A DNA stretch of 49,424 nt from assembly GCA_012522345.1 (NCBI GenBank), contig JAAYKO010000063.1, positions 1-49,424 of the forward strand. Reading direction: 5' to 3'. This document shows, one piece after another, positions 17,866 through 26,085 of the stretch. A model generated the notes under the pieces. That model ran no database searches. It saw nothing but the letters and a program-made list of their open reading frames with translations, and was not told the DNA's origin. This stretch comes from Acholeplasmataceae bacterium (GTDB lineage Bacteria > Bacillota_I > Bacilli_A > Acholeplasmatales > UBA5453). Each line of letters starts with the position of its first letter. The first letter of the stretch is position 1. The position numbers and the translations under genes are program-made.

Positions 17866-18215
17866 TCTTTACTCAATTGATCTAAAATTTTTTCAATTTT
17901 ATTTCCATAAGCCAAAGTCTCATCAAAAACAAACTTTAACTCTGGAATTTTTCGGATTTTTCGCACTCTTTGAGAGAGATCATATTTAACCTGTTTGTTA
18001 ATTTTAGTTAAAATCTCTTCAGCTTTGGCGATATCTTCTTTTTCGTCCGATAAAATAGTGTAGTAAACTGTTGCGGTTGAATAATCTCTTGTTATTCTAA
18101 CTTCTGTAATATTGAAATACATTTGACCATCAATTTTACGGTCTTTGTTGACAATTACAGCCAATTCTCTTAAAAAGAGTGATTGTAATCTTTCAAGTGT
18201 AACACTGCTTGCCAT
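17856..18215 (-). CDS. rbfA: Ribosome-binding factor A
   Basis: Late 30S maturation factor with a single KH-like fold. It has 119 residues, typical length, with ITEVRITRDYSTATVYYTIL as the recognisable core and KIPELKFVFDETLAYGNKIEKIL at the end. The ATG overlaps the infB stop in TAATG, and its ribosome site AGAGGTGG lies inside the last infB codons. It is the last gene of the rimP operon; its stop codon sits in the loop of the operon terminator. The truB and ribF genes that often follow are absent. Confidence 0.94.
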   Translation of the reverse strand: MASSVTLERLQSLFLRELAVIVNKDRKIDGQMYFNITEVRITRDYSTATVYYTILSDEKEDIAKAEEILTKINKQVKYDLSQRVRKIRKIPELKFVFDETLAYGNKIEKILDQLSKEAK

Positions 18216-20068
18216 TATTTTTCCACCTCTTTATCAACGAAGGCTTCAAGAACATCTCCTTCTTTTAAATCATTATAATTTTCAACGCTCATTCCGCACT
18301 CATAACCTTGAGCAACTTCTCTAACATCATCTTTAAATCGCTTTAAAGAAGCAAGTTTTCCTTGATAAATAACAACGCCATCCCGGAGAACTCTAACACC
18401 GCTATTGCGTTTGATGCTGCCATCTGTTACATAACAACCAGCAATAGTCCCAATTCTTGAAATTTTAAAGATTTCTCTAATAACTGCTTGCCCAATAACA
18501 ACCTCTTCATATTCTGGTTCGAGCATTCCTTTTAAGGCTGCTTCAATATCTTCAATCGCCTGATAAATTACAGTATATAATCTAATTTCAATTCCCATCG
18601 ATTTAGCCATATCACGAACCATCGCAATAGGTCTGACATTAAAACCTAAGACAATCGCATCAGCAGCGCTGGCAAGTGTTATATCATTTTCAGTGATTGC
18701 GCCAACACTGGAGCGAACAACATTGACAACAAATCCTTCAACATTAATTTTTTCAAGAGCACCTTTTAAAGCTTCAATAGTCCCCTGAGTATCACCTTTT
18801 ATAATTAAATTGAGTTCTTTTTCAGCGGCTTCTTTTTGTTTAAACAAAGCACTTAAAGAGGCTCTTTTTTGCCTAATAAATACTCCTTCTTTTTGTTTAG
18901 CAGCTCGCTGTTCAGAGACAATTCTCGCTTCTCTTTCATCTTCAATTGCGATAAACTTATCTCCTGCTTCAGGAACTTCTAAGAGACCTGTTATTTCAAC
19001 TGGTTGGCTTGGAAGTGCCTTTGAAACTCGTTTTTTAGAACCATCAGACATTGTTCTAATTTTCCCATAAGTGTTTCCACATACAATATTATCGCCAACT
19101 TTTAAGGTTCCATTTTTAATGATGATGGTTGCGACTACGCCACGACCTTTGTCGAGTTTAGCTTCAATTACTGTTCCCGAAGCAGCTCGATCTGGATTAG
19201 CTTTGAGTTCTTCTAGTTCGCTGACTAAAACAATCATTTCTAAAAGCTCATCAATTCCAATCTTTTTTAGAGCTGAAATTTCAACTACTGGCGTTTTACC
19301 GCCCCATTCTTCTGGCGTTAAATCTATTTTTGCTAATTCTGATTTAATCTGTTCAATATTAGCTTGTGGACGGTCAATTTTATTAATTGCGATAATGATT
19401 GGCACTTTCGCATTTCTGGCATGATCTATCGCTTCAATTGTTTGGGGCATCACCCCATCATCTGCAGCAACAACGACAACACAAATATCAGTAACTTGCG
19501 CTCCGCGGGCTCGCATTTCAGTAAATGCAGCATGGCCTGGAGTATCGATAAAGGTTATTTTTTGCCCTTTAATATCGACTTGATAAGCTCCAATATGTTG
19601 CGTAATCCCTCCCGCTTCACCAGCTGCAACTCGAGTTTGTCTGATTGTATCTAAAAGTGTAGTCTTGCCGTGGTCAACATGACCTAAAACTGTTACAATC
19701 GGTGGTCGAGATTTTAAATCTTTTGGATCATCTTCAACAATAATTTCTTCAAATCTTGTCAGATCTGTAATCACTTCATCTTCGACTTTAAAGCCTAAAT
19801 CAATCGCGACCAGTTCGATTGTGTCGCGGTCAATTGATTGGTTAATTGTAGTCATCACACCTAAGCCCATAAGTTTACGCATCATTTCAGCATTAGAAAT
19901 TCCTAATTCTTTTGCAACATCAGCAACAGTCATATTAGGAATATAGGTGACCACTTTATTTTTCATCGAAACAGTAGTTTTTCTAGAACCACTGGTTCGC
20001 TGTGTTTGAGGTTTAAAATCGCGTTCCTTTTCTTTTTCAATAACTTCTTTTTTATAACGTTTCGACAT
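18215..20068 (-). CDS. infB: Translation initiation factor IF-2
   Basis: GTPase that brings fMet-tRNA to the 30S subunit. 617 residues: a short basic N-terminus, the IF2N-like segment [20 protein letters not shown], then the G domain with [12 protein letters not shown] (G1), DTPGHAAF (G3) and NKID (G4), and the C-terminal domains for 50S and fMet-tRNA contact. ATG 20068 follows AAGGAAGTG; an upstream in-frame ATG at 20095 has no ribosome site and overlaps ylxQ. The short N-terminal region is usual in reduced low-GC genomes. Confidence 0.97.
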   Translation of the reverse strand: MSKRYKKEVIEKEKERDFKPQTQRTSGSRKTTVSMKNKVVTYIPNMTVADVAKELGISNAEMMRKLMGLGVMTTINQSIDRDTIELVAIDLGFKVEDEVITDLTRFEEIIVEDDPKDLKSRPPIVTVLGHVDHGKTTLLDTIRQTRVAAGEAGGITQHIGAYQVDIKGQKITFIDTPGHAAFTEMRARGAQVTDICVVVVAADDGVMPQTIEAIDHARNAKVPIIIAINKIDRPQANIEQIKSELAKIDLTPEEWGGKTPVVEISALKKIGIDELLEMIVLVSELEELKANPDRAASGTVIEAKLDKGRGVVATIIIKNGTLKVGDNIVCGNTYGKIRTMSDGSKKRVSKALPSQPVEITGLLEVPEAGDKFIAIEDEREARIVSEQRAAKQKEGVFIRQKRASLSALFKQKEAAEKELNLIIKGDTQGTIEALKGALEKINVEGFVVNVVRSSVGAITENDITLASAADAIVLGFNVRPIAMVRDMAKSMGIEIRLYTVIYQAIEDIEAALKGMLEPEYEEVVIGQAVIREIFKISRIGTIAGCYVTDGSIKRNSGVRVLRDGVVIYQGKLASLKRFKDDVREVAQGYECGMSVENYNDLKEGDVLEAFVDKEVEK

Positions 20069-20084
20069 TTTGTCACTTCCTTTA

Positions 20085-20363
20085 TTACTTTTCATACATT
20101 TTTGAAAAGCCTTTATCTAAAATCGCAACAGTTTTAATATTTGATTTTCCTAGCGGTTTAGATAAACTCTGTGTATTAAATTCTTGATTAACTTTCACTT
20201 GATAATATTTCGCTTTATCAGTAACTTTTTTTATTGTTAGATTGCTGGCATCATTGGCGAGTAAAATAAGTTCAGCTTTACGGTTTTGAATTGCCTTAAC
20301 CGCTCTTTCTGTTCCTACAGCTAGTTTTCCAGCTCTATACGCTAAGCCTAATCTATTTGGCAC
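20085..20363 (-). CDS. ylxQ: L7Ae-family ribosomal/RNA-binding protein YlxQ
   Basis: Small protein of 92 residues of the L7Ae/L30e fold (LGLAYRAGKLAVGTERAVKAI, LILLANDASNLTIKK), which binds kink-turn RNA in related proteins. The precise role in Firmicutes is not established. The start is GTG and overlaps the end of ylxR by 11 bases; GGAG lies 10 bases upstream. It holds the conserved place between ylxR and infB in the nusA operon. Confidence 0.9.
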   Translation of the reverse strand: MPNRLGLAYRAGKLAVGTERAVKAIQNRKAELILLANDASNLTIKKVTDKAKYYQVKVNQEFNTQSLSKPLGKSNIKTVAILDKGFSKMYEK

Positions 20364-20622
20364 TTTCTAATAGCTCCAAAAGTTGTTGGTAGATTTCAAG
20401 CGGCACTTCTACTTTTAACTTTTTATCGAGAGCTTTTGAAGCTTTAGCTTTTTCAATCACTTTTTTGGCAAGTGTTAAATAAGCTCCCCTTCCTGGGGCT
20501 TTCCCTTTTAAGTCAACTGAGACAGCACCTTGTTTTGTTGCAACAATTCGAATCAAATCTTTTTTTGGTTTAACTTCTCTTGTGACAACACAAGTTCGCA
20601 TTGGTGTTTTTCTAACTTTCAT
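20353..20622 (-). CDS. ylxR: YlxR-family nucleic-acid-binding protein
   Basis: 89 residues. The family pattern is clear: MRTCVVTREVKPKKDLIRIV near the start and GKAPGRGAYL in the middle. YlxR is a conserved RNA-binding-like protein of the nusA-infB operon; in some Firmicutes it affects transcription. Here the usual first cysteine is present in RTCVVT. The ATG has AGGTG upstream and starts 13 bases after nusA. Confidence 0.92.
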   Translation of the reverse strand: MKVRKTPMRTCVVTREVKPKKDLIRIVATKQGAVSVDLKGKAPGRGAYLTLAKKVIEKAKASKALDKKLKVEVPLEIYQQLLELLESAK

Positions 20623-20635
20623 TTGAAATCACCTC

Positions 20636-21712
20636 TTAATATTCAATTCCCTCAGCATTAGCGACTGAAACAGATTTAATATCGATTTTCCAACCGATTG
20701 CTTGAACAGCAAGTTTTACGTTTTGACCGCCCTTACCAATCGCAAGCGATAATTTATCATCTTCAACGATTGCAATTGCAGTTTTTTCTTTCTGATTAAT
20801 TTCAACGACATTGATAACGTCAGCTGGTTGAAGTGAATTGGCAATTAAATCTTTTTCATTATCGCTCCATAAAAAGAGATCAATTTTCTCACCGGATAAA
20901 GAGCGAACGATATCTTTAATTCGTGAACCATCGGTACCTACACAAGAACCAATCGCGTCAACATTCGGATTATTTGACTTAACACCAATTTTAGCTCGAT
21001 CGCCTGGATCGCGGGCTATTCCCATTATTTCAACAACGCCTTCTTTAACTTCTGGAATTAAATCTTCAAAAAGTCTTGTCACTAAGCTTTTATCTAGTCT
21101 AGTAACGATAATCTTAGGACCTCGTGGACGTTGTTCAACGTGAGAAACAAAAATTTTAATCGTTTCTCCTTCAACAAAATCATCGGTTTCTAAAGCCTCT
21201 TTTTTCGGAAGCAGGGTAGTGACGCCTCGCCCTAAATCAAGTCGATAAAAATTATCATCTTTTCCGATTACTCGGGCAACAATCATTTCTTTTTCTTTAG
21301 TTTTAAAATATTCATATAATTGTTCTTTTTCGATTGTTTTTAAGTTTTGGTTTAAAACGTTTTTTAAGTTTTGCACTGCTGCTTGACTAAATATTTTGGG
21401 ACTGATTGATTCTTCTAAAATATCGCCCACCTTAATTCTTTTTCTAATCTTTTGGGCTTCACTAAGCTTAATTTGTTTATATTTAGGGTCCGCCTCTAAA
21501 TCGTAACCTTCGTCCGGTACGACTAGTTGTTGATTAAAAATTAAAATTTCATTTTTTTCAGGGTTGATTTCAATCCGACAAGATTGATGGCCCATTGTCT
21601 TTCTAAAAGCCGCTTTCATTCCCTTAACAAAACCATCGATAATTAATTCTTTTTCAATGCCTCTTTCTTCTGCAAGATTATCTAAGGCTTCAAAAAATGC
21701 TTTGCTAATCAT
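20636..21712 (-). CDS. nusA: Transcription termination/antitermination factor NusA
   Basis: Binds RNA polymerase and nascent RNA to affect pausing and termination. 358 residues in the order NusA N-terminal domain (1-125), S1 domain (about 133-200) and two KH domains, with IGSCVGTDGSRIKDIV and IGKGGQNVKLAVQAIGW as the RNA-binding GxxG loops. It lacks the C-terminal acidic repeats of proteobacterial NusA, which is normal for Firmicutes. A strong ribosome site GAGGAGGT precedes the ATG. It follows rimP by 16 bases. Confidence 0.96.
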   Translation of the reverse strand: MISKAFFEALDNLAEERGIEKELIIDGFVKGMKAAFRKTMGHQSCRIEINPEKNEILIFNQQLVVPDEGYDLEADPKYKQIKLSEAQKIRKRIKVGDILEESISPKIFSQAAVQNLKNVLNQNLKTIEKEQLYEYFKTKEKEMIVARVIGKDDNFYRLDLGRGVTTLLPKKEALETDDFVEGETIKIFVSHVEQRPRGPKIIVTRLDKSLVTRLFEDLIPEVKEGVVEIMGIARDPGDRAKIGVKSNNPNVDAIGSCVGTDGSRIKDIVRSLSGEKIDLFLWSDNEKDLIANSLQPADVINVVEINQKEKTAIAIVEDDKLSLAIGKGGQNVKLAVQAIGWKIDIKSVSVANAEGIEY

Positions 21713-21728
21713 AAAAAATACCTCCTCG

Positions 21729-22166
21729 TCAATATTTAACCGTTAACATCATTTTAACGATTTCGCTTTCCGCGATTTCAATTTTCTTAATAACTCCTTT
21801 AAGATTTACCTTTAAAACTAAACTTTCAGCTTTCACTTCTTCTAAAACCCCTTTAATTTTCTCTTTTGCAGTTTCAAGAAGCAAATACTTTCCAACATGT
21901 TTAGCTGCTTGATTAAGTGAGTTTAGTGGTCTTTCTGCTCCCGCTGTAGACACTTCTAAATAATAATTTTTGGGCAATTCTGGATCAATGGCATCATTAA
22001 GTTTTTGATTTACTTTTGCCAAAAATGAGGCGTCAATGTCATCACCATCAACTAAAACCTCTAAAATTGCCATTCCAAATTGCCTTTTTGTTTTAAGTGA
22101 ATACAGTTCCAAATTATAGTTTGTTAAAATTGGAATTATAATTGTTTTTATCTTTTCTAAATTCAT
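21729..22166 (-). CDS. rimP: Ribosome maturation factor RimP
   Basis: Needed for 30S assembly. 145 residues, normal size. The segment LYSLKTKRQFGMAILEVLVDGDD and the motif YYLEVSTAGAERPLNS are typical of the family, and a C-terminal Sm-like domain follows. ATG 22166 is chosen because GAGGTG is just upstream; an earlier in-frame TTG is part of that region. It is the first gene of the operon rimP-nusA-ylxR-ylxQ-infB-rbfA and has its own promoter. Confidence 0.93.
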   Translation of the reverse strand: MNLEKIKTIIIPILTNYNLELYSLKTKRQFGMAILEVLVDGDDIDASFLAKVNQKLNDAIDPELPKNYYLEVSTAGAERPLNSLNQAAKHVGKYLLLETAKEKIKGVLEEVKAESLVLKVNLKGVIKKIEIAESEIVKMMLTVKY

Positions 22167-22220
22167 TTCGCACCTCAATAAAACAAGTGGAATTAATCTC
22201 CACCTGACCTTACACGATAT

Positions 22221-22249
22221 ATTGTAGCACTTTATTTGCTGCTTTACAA
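22221..22249 (-). promoter_or_regulatory. Promoter of the rimP-rbfA operon
   Basis: The -35 box TTGTAA (22244-22249) and -10 box TACAAT (22221-22226, preceded by TGC) are spaced by 17 bases on the minus strand. The leader (about 45 bases) can form the hairpin CAGGTGGA/TCCACTTG around 22180-22203, with no T run after it. Confidence 0.75.
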
Positions 22250-22323
22250 CAAAAACTAACTTTATTTCTTAAAGTCTAGTGGAACTAGCAAGCGCTTTTT
22301 AACCTTCTTCACTTGAGAAGGAC

Positions 22324-22734
22324 TTATTCGCTATTTGAATCACCTGATAAAAATATTTTAATCGAAATATATAAACCATAAATTGCGACTAAACTCATCA
22401 GGGCACCAGAGATGATAAGAAGATATTCTTGGACATTTTTTGGAGAACTAAAAAAATCACTAATAATACTGAGCAAAAGAGTGCCAGCAATCAAATAAAG
22501 GGCAATTTTAACTTGATTAAAATACTTTTGATCAACTACTAAGACATCCGATTTCTTGGTGAGGAAAAACCAAGTAATACCTCCGCCTAATACGAGGCCA
22601 AAAAAAACAAACTCCATCACCGTAAACAGTGTTGTACGTTGAACTAATTCTCTTAGAATATAGTCAACTCCAAAGAAAAAGAAAAAAGTGAACATCACTA
22701 TTTGAACCACTATACTTCTTTTTAAAGTTTGCAT
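22324..22734 (-). CDS. Small four-helix membrane protein, unknown
   Basis: I do not recognise this protein. It has 136 residues and four hydrophobic segments (about 10-30, 40-57, 75-95, 105-128), with a short polar tail SGDSNSE. It could be a small inner-membrane protein without enzymatic motifs. ATG 22734 is preferred over the GTG nine bases upstream, because GGGATG is spaced better to it. It is divergent from coaD and has no clear partner. Two hairpins lie after its stop (22274-22318), but neither has a T run. Confidence 0.7.
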   Translation of the reverse strand: MQTLKRSIVVQIVMFTFFFFFGVDYILRELVQRTTLFTVMEFVFFGLVLGGGITWFFLTKKSDVLVVDQKYFNQVKIALYLIAGTLLLSIISDFFSSPKNVQEYLLIISGALMSLVAIYGLYISIKIFLSGDSNSE

Positions 22735-22803
22735 TAATATCACATCCCACTAATTATTTTACCATAAAACAAAGATTATTATAAAACAAGTTTGAATATA
22801 TGC

Positions 22804-22809
22804 TATAAT
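22804..22809 (+). promoter_or_regulatory. Extended -10 promoter of coaD
   Basis: Plus strand TGCTATAAT, with transcription expected near 22816 and AGGAGGG at 22821. No good -35 box. Confidence 0.65.
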
Positions 22810-22834
22810 AAGTTGTAAGCAGGAGGGACCTTAG

Positions 22835-23326
22835 ATGAGAGTTGCTGTCTATGCGGGTTCGTTTGATCCAGTTTCAAACGGACATATTGATATTATTAAA
22901 CGAGCTGCTAAATTAGTTGACAAACTTTATGTTTTAGTCACTCAAAACATCGATAAAAAACACACTTTTACCGCCGATCAAAGAATTGAAATGATAAAAT
23001 CAGTCATTAGTTTAGATAATGTCTTTGTCGATAAAACAAGTGATCTTGTTGTCCGTTTTGCAAAAGAAAAAGGCGCAACTATCATTATTAGAGGCTTAAG
23101 GAATATTAAAGATTTTGAAAGTGAAATTGCTCTTTATCACTATAACAAAAACCTCGACCCCAATATTGAAACTATTATTTTATTCCCCTCACATCGCCTA
23201 ACTTATCTCTCTAGCAGTGCGATAAAAGAACTCGTCTACTATGATGCGGATATTTCAAAATACGTTCCAAAATCTTTAATTGAAACAATTACTCAAGGAA
23301 TTAAAAAATCAGATCATAAAATCTAA
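22835..23326 (+). CDS. coaD: Phosphopantetheine adenylyltransferase
   Basis: Penultimate step of coenzyme A synthesis: transfers AMP from ATP to 4'-phosphopantetheine. 163 residues. The nucleotidyltransferase signature is GSFDPVSNGHIDI (variant HxGH form NGHI), and the second motif is LSSSAIKELVYYDADISKYVP. AGGAGGG lies seven bases before the ATG. In many Firmicutes it follows rsmD; here it stands alone with its own promoter and terminator, divergent from a small membrane protein. Confidence 0.96.
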   Translation: MRVAVYAGSFDPVSNGHIDIIKRAAKLVDKLYVLVTQNIDKKHTFTADQRIEMIKSVISLDNVFVDKTSDLVVRFAKEKGATIIIRGLRNIKDFESEIALYHYNKNLDPNIETIILFPSHRLTYLSSSAIKELVYYDADISKYVPKSLIETITQGIKKSDHKI

Positions 23327-23363
23327 AGTTAAAGCTTAAACAAATTTTATTTTAGTTGAAAAT

Positions 23364-23391
23364 ACAGTGACTGACTTCGCTGTGTTTTTTT
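23364..23391 (+). terminator. Terminator after coaD
   Basis: Plus strand stem ACAGTG/CGCTGT with one T-G wobble and an eight-base loop, followed by G and seven T. Confidence 0.8.
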
Positions 23392-23466
23392 GGTTGCTTG
23401 GTTTTTGTTTGAACTTACTTTAATAGAGTTTTTATTCTAAAAAGTTGCTAAATGTTATAACTCTGC

Positions 23467-23494
23467 TTGATTATAACTAAATTTGTTGTACAAT
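23467..23494 (+). promoter_or_regulatory. Promoter of rnjA
   Basis: Plus strand -35 TTGATT (23467-23472) and -10 TACAAT (23489-23494) with 16 bases between. About 50 bases before the start codon. Confidence 0.6.
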
Positions 23495-23544
23495 AATTAT
23501 GAAGATAACTCGTTAAGAAAAATTATTAATAAGGAGGTTTCATT

Positions 23545-25221
23545 TTGAACCTAAACACAGTCTTAAAAACCGATGAGATTGGGATTTTTGCTTTAGGGGG
23601 TTTAGGAGAAGTTGGGAAAAATACTTATGTCTTTGAAATCAATAACAAGATTTTTATTATTGATGCTGGAATTATGTTTCCAGACCATTATTTGCTTGGA
23701 ATTGATTATGTTATTCCCAATTATCAATATTTAATTGAAAACGAAAGTCGAATCGTTGGGCTTTTTATTACCCATGGACATGAAGATCATATCGGTGGTA
23801 TTCCTTACCTTTTAAAACAAGCTAAAATCCCCAAAATATATGCTAGCGGTATCGCTGTCGATTTAATTGAACATAAATTAATGGAACACAAAGGTCTGCA
23901 AGCACCGAGAATAATTGAATATAAAGCTCATCATAAATTTAGATTTGATGAGGTTGAAGTCTCTTTTGTTAGACTCAATCACTCAATTCCAGATATGTTT
24001 GGTATTGTTATTAAAACACCGCATGGAAATATTTTTCATACTGGTGACTTTAAAATTGACTACACGCCAGTTGGACCTCACGCCGAACTTGATAAACTTG
24101 CCAAAATAAGAGCTAAAGGAGGCGTTTTGTGTCTTCTTTCCGATTCAACTAATGCCTTAATACCTGGCTCAACCCCTAGTGAAAAGGCGATTGGAGAATC
24201 AATTGATGAAATTTTTCAAAATATTAAAGGTCGTATTATTATCGCGACTTTCGCTTCGAATATTTACCGGATGCAACAAATAGTTCGAGCATCCTATTTA
24301 AACGGCCGCAAAGTCGCTGTTGTCGGCAGATCAATGGAAAAAGCGATGGAAATCGGAATTGAAACAGGTTACATTAGAGCGCCTAAAAATGTTATTATTC
24401 CAAGTGAAGAAATTGAACATTATGAGCCCCATCAAATTACCATTCTCTCAACAGGCTCGCAAGGTGAACCAATGGCTGCCTTATCACGGATTGCAAGCGG
24501 AGTTCATCGCCAAATTAAAGCTCAGCCAAATGATACAGTTATCTTTTCTAGTTCTCCAATTCCGGGTAATCAAGAAGGAATTAACCGGATTATCGATCTT
24601 TTATATCGTAAAAATGTTGAAGTTATTATTAATGGTCCAGTCGCTGATACTCACACTTCGGGCCACGGTGCACAAAATGATTTAATGTTGATGCTTGCGA
24701 TTACTAAACCAAAGTTTTTTATTCCAATGCATGGCGAACATCGAATGCTAAAAGAACACCGTGAACTAGCCATTTCTATGGGGATGAAACCAGAAAATGT
24801 TTTAATTATGGATAATGGTGATGTCGCCGCAGTAACAAGCGACAAAATTAAACTTATTGGTAAAGTTCCCGCCGGCGATGTTTACATCGATGGTTTAGGA
24901 ATTGGCTCAACAGGCTCAAAACTAATTCGTGAGCGAAAAGTTTTAAGCGAAGATGGACTGTTATCTGTAATCTTATCAATTGAAAATGGAGAGCTAAAAA
25001 GAATTCCAACAGTTGTTTCCCGCGGTTTTATCTATATGAAAAGCAGTGAAACTTTCATTAATGAAATTCAAGAATTTACTCAATCTTCTTACAACACCAA
25101 CAAAATTAAAGGGTTTAGTGAGGAAAAACTTAAAAATCTTGTTGAGACTGAACTCCAAGACTATATTTATGAAGCTACTCAACGAAAACCAATGATTATC
25201 GCAAGTTTCATCACTATTTAA
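23545..25221 (+). CDS. rnjA: Ribonuclease J
   Basis: Metallo-beta-lactamase/beta-CASP RNase with endo- and 5'-3' exonuclease activity, central to RNA decay in Firmicutes. 558 residues. The metal-binding motif is THGHEDHIGG (about residue 75), with HTGDFKID and DSTNA further on; the beta-CASP part includes STGSQGEPMAALSRIA and HTSGHG, and FIPMHGEHR is the last motif. The start is TTG, with a strong AAGGAGG seven bases before it and no competing ATG. Only one rnj gene is in the window, so J1 and J2 cannot be told apart with certainty. Confidence 0.94.
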   Translation: MNLNTVLKTDEIGIFALGGLGEVGKNTYVFEINNKIFIIDAGIMFPDHYLLGIDYVIPNYQYLIENESRIVGLFITHGHEDHIGGIPYLLKQAKIPKIYASGIAVDLIEHKLMEHKGLQAPRIIEYKAHHKFRFDEVEVSFVRLNHSIPDMFGIVIKTPHGNIFHTGDFKIDYTPVGPHAELDKLAKIRAKGGVLCLLSDSTNALIPGSTPSEKAIGESIDEIFQNIKGRIIIATFASNIYRMQQIVRASYLNGRKVAVVGRSMEKAMEIGIETGYIRAPKNVIIPSEEIEHYEPHQITILSTGSQGEPMAALSRIASGVHRQIKAQPNDTVIFSSSPIPGNQEGINRIIDLLYRKNVEVIINGPVADTHTSGHGAQNDLMLMLAITKPKFFIPMHGEHRMLKEHRELAISMGMKPENVLIMDNGDVAAVTSDKIKLIGKVPAGDVYIDGLGIGSTGSKLIRERKVLSEDGLLSVILSIENGELKRIPTVVSRGFIYMKSSETFINEIQEFTQSSYNTNKIKGFSEEKLKNLVETELQDYIYEATQRKPMIIASFITI

Positions 25222-25252
25222 AAAAACACATTTTAAGCAATGTGTTTTTTAA
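25220..25252. terminator. Bidirectional terminator between rnjA and the exonuclease gene
   Basis: Stem ACACAT/ATGTGT with an A run on the left and a T run on the right, so it can stop transcription from both convergent genes. Confidence 0.85.
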
Positions 25253-26085
25253 CTGTTTTTAGTGATAAATGCTTGATAGACTTGAAGTGTTATTTTGGCA
25301 TCACGAAACGCGTGATGACTTTGAACTGAATTAGTTTGATAAAACCCCTCATAAGCTTTAAACAAGCCAATATCATCTGATAAATTGTAAAATGTTTTTA
25401 TTTTATTTAATAGATTGATAAATTTGGATTTTGTCGTTAAAGGCTTGACTTTGTTGATTCGATATGACTTTGTAATAGCTAAATAATCATTTTTTCCCCA
25501 AATAATTATTTTGGGATTATAACCTTCAATAATCTTTTTTAAATCAGCGTAAAAGTAGGAATAAGTTTTTGCCTTAGAAAAGACTTCCCTTTTAAGATTT
25601 AAAAACTTAAATGTTCTTTTAGAAATTCGAGGATATTTACTAGGTTTTAAATAGTAAGTATCTTTTTTTATTGGTTCTAATTCTTTATTTGTTAAATAGT
25701 AGCCTACCTGAATAATCTCTGGTTGGAAGTTGCTCACTTTATAATAAGGTGGCATTGTCATTTCAAAATCAATAAATAAATAGTGTTCATCTTGAGTTAA
25801 TTCTGCTAAGATCTGCTTTCTAACAGTTTCTATGTTATATAATTCTTTTGTTGTTAAATAAGTTTTCTTTTCAATTTTAGTAAAATATTTGACTTTATAA
25901 GACTTAATTCCAGCGACAATTTTTGTTTGATTAGCAATTTCAAAAGTCACAAAAACTCCGACCTCTAAAAAATCTAAATACTTTCTAGCCAATGACTTTG
26001 TTAAATAAAAATAAAGATAATTGCCGCCTATTAAACAAGCAAATATATTATTCTCATAATCAACTTTTCTTATTATTCTTCTCAT
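25249..26085 (-). CDS. DEDDh 3'-5' exonuclease-like protein
   Basis: 278 residues. Residues 100-270 form a DEDDh exonuclease domain: DFEMTMPPY gives Asp106 and Glu108, WGKND gives Asp200, and HHAFRD gives His258 and Asp262. The four acidic residues and the histidine are all present, so it should be active on RNA or DNA ends. Residues 1-90 form a beta-rich domain I cannot name. The ATG lies inside the end of uvrC (26-base overlap), so it is translated with UvrC and may serve in repair, but this is inference. It resembles KapD/Eri1-like proteins more than DNA polymerase epsilon subunits. Confidence 0.8.
   Translation of the reverse strand: MRRIIRKVDYENNIFACLIGGNYLYFYLTKSLARKYLDFLEVGVFVTFEIANQTKIVAGIKSYKVKYFTKIEKKTYLTTKELYNIETVRKQILAELTQDEHYLFIDFEMTMPPYYKVSNFQPEIIQVGYYLTNKELEPIKKDTYYLKPSKYPRISKRTFKFLNLKREVFSKAKTYSYFYADLKKIIEGYNPKIIIWGKNDYLAITKSYRINKVKPLTTKSKFINLLNKIKTFYNLSDDIGLFKAYEGFYQTNSVQSHHAFRDAKITLQVYQAFITKNS

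Noticed and set aside
22274-22318. Two hairpins after the small membrane protein gene as terminators
   Set aside because: CCTTCT/AGAAGG and CTAGT/ACTAG stems are real but neither is followed by a T run in the right direction, so I do not call a terminator.
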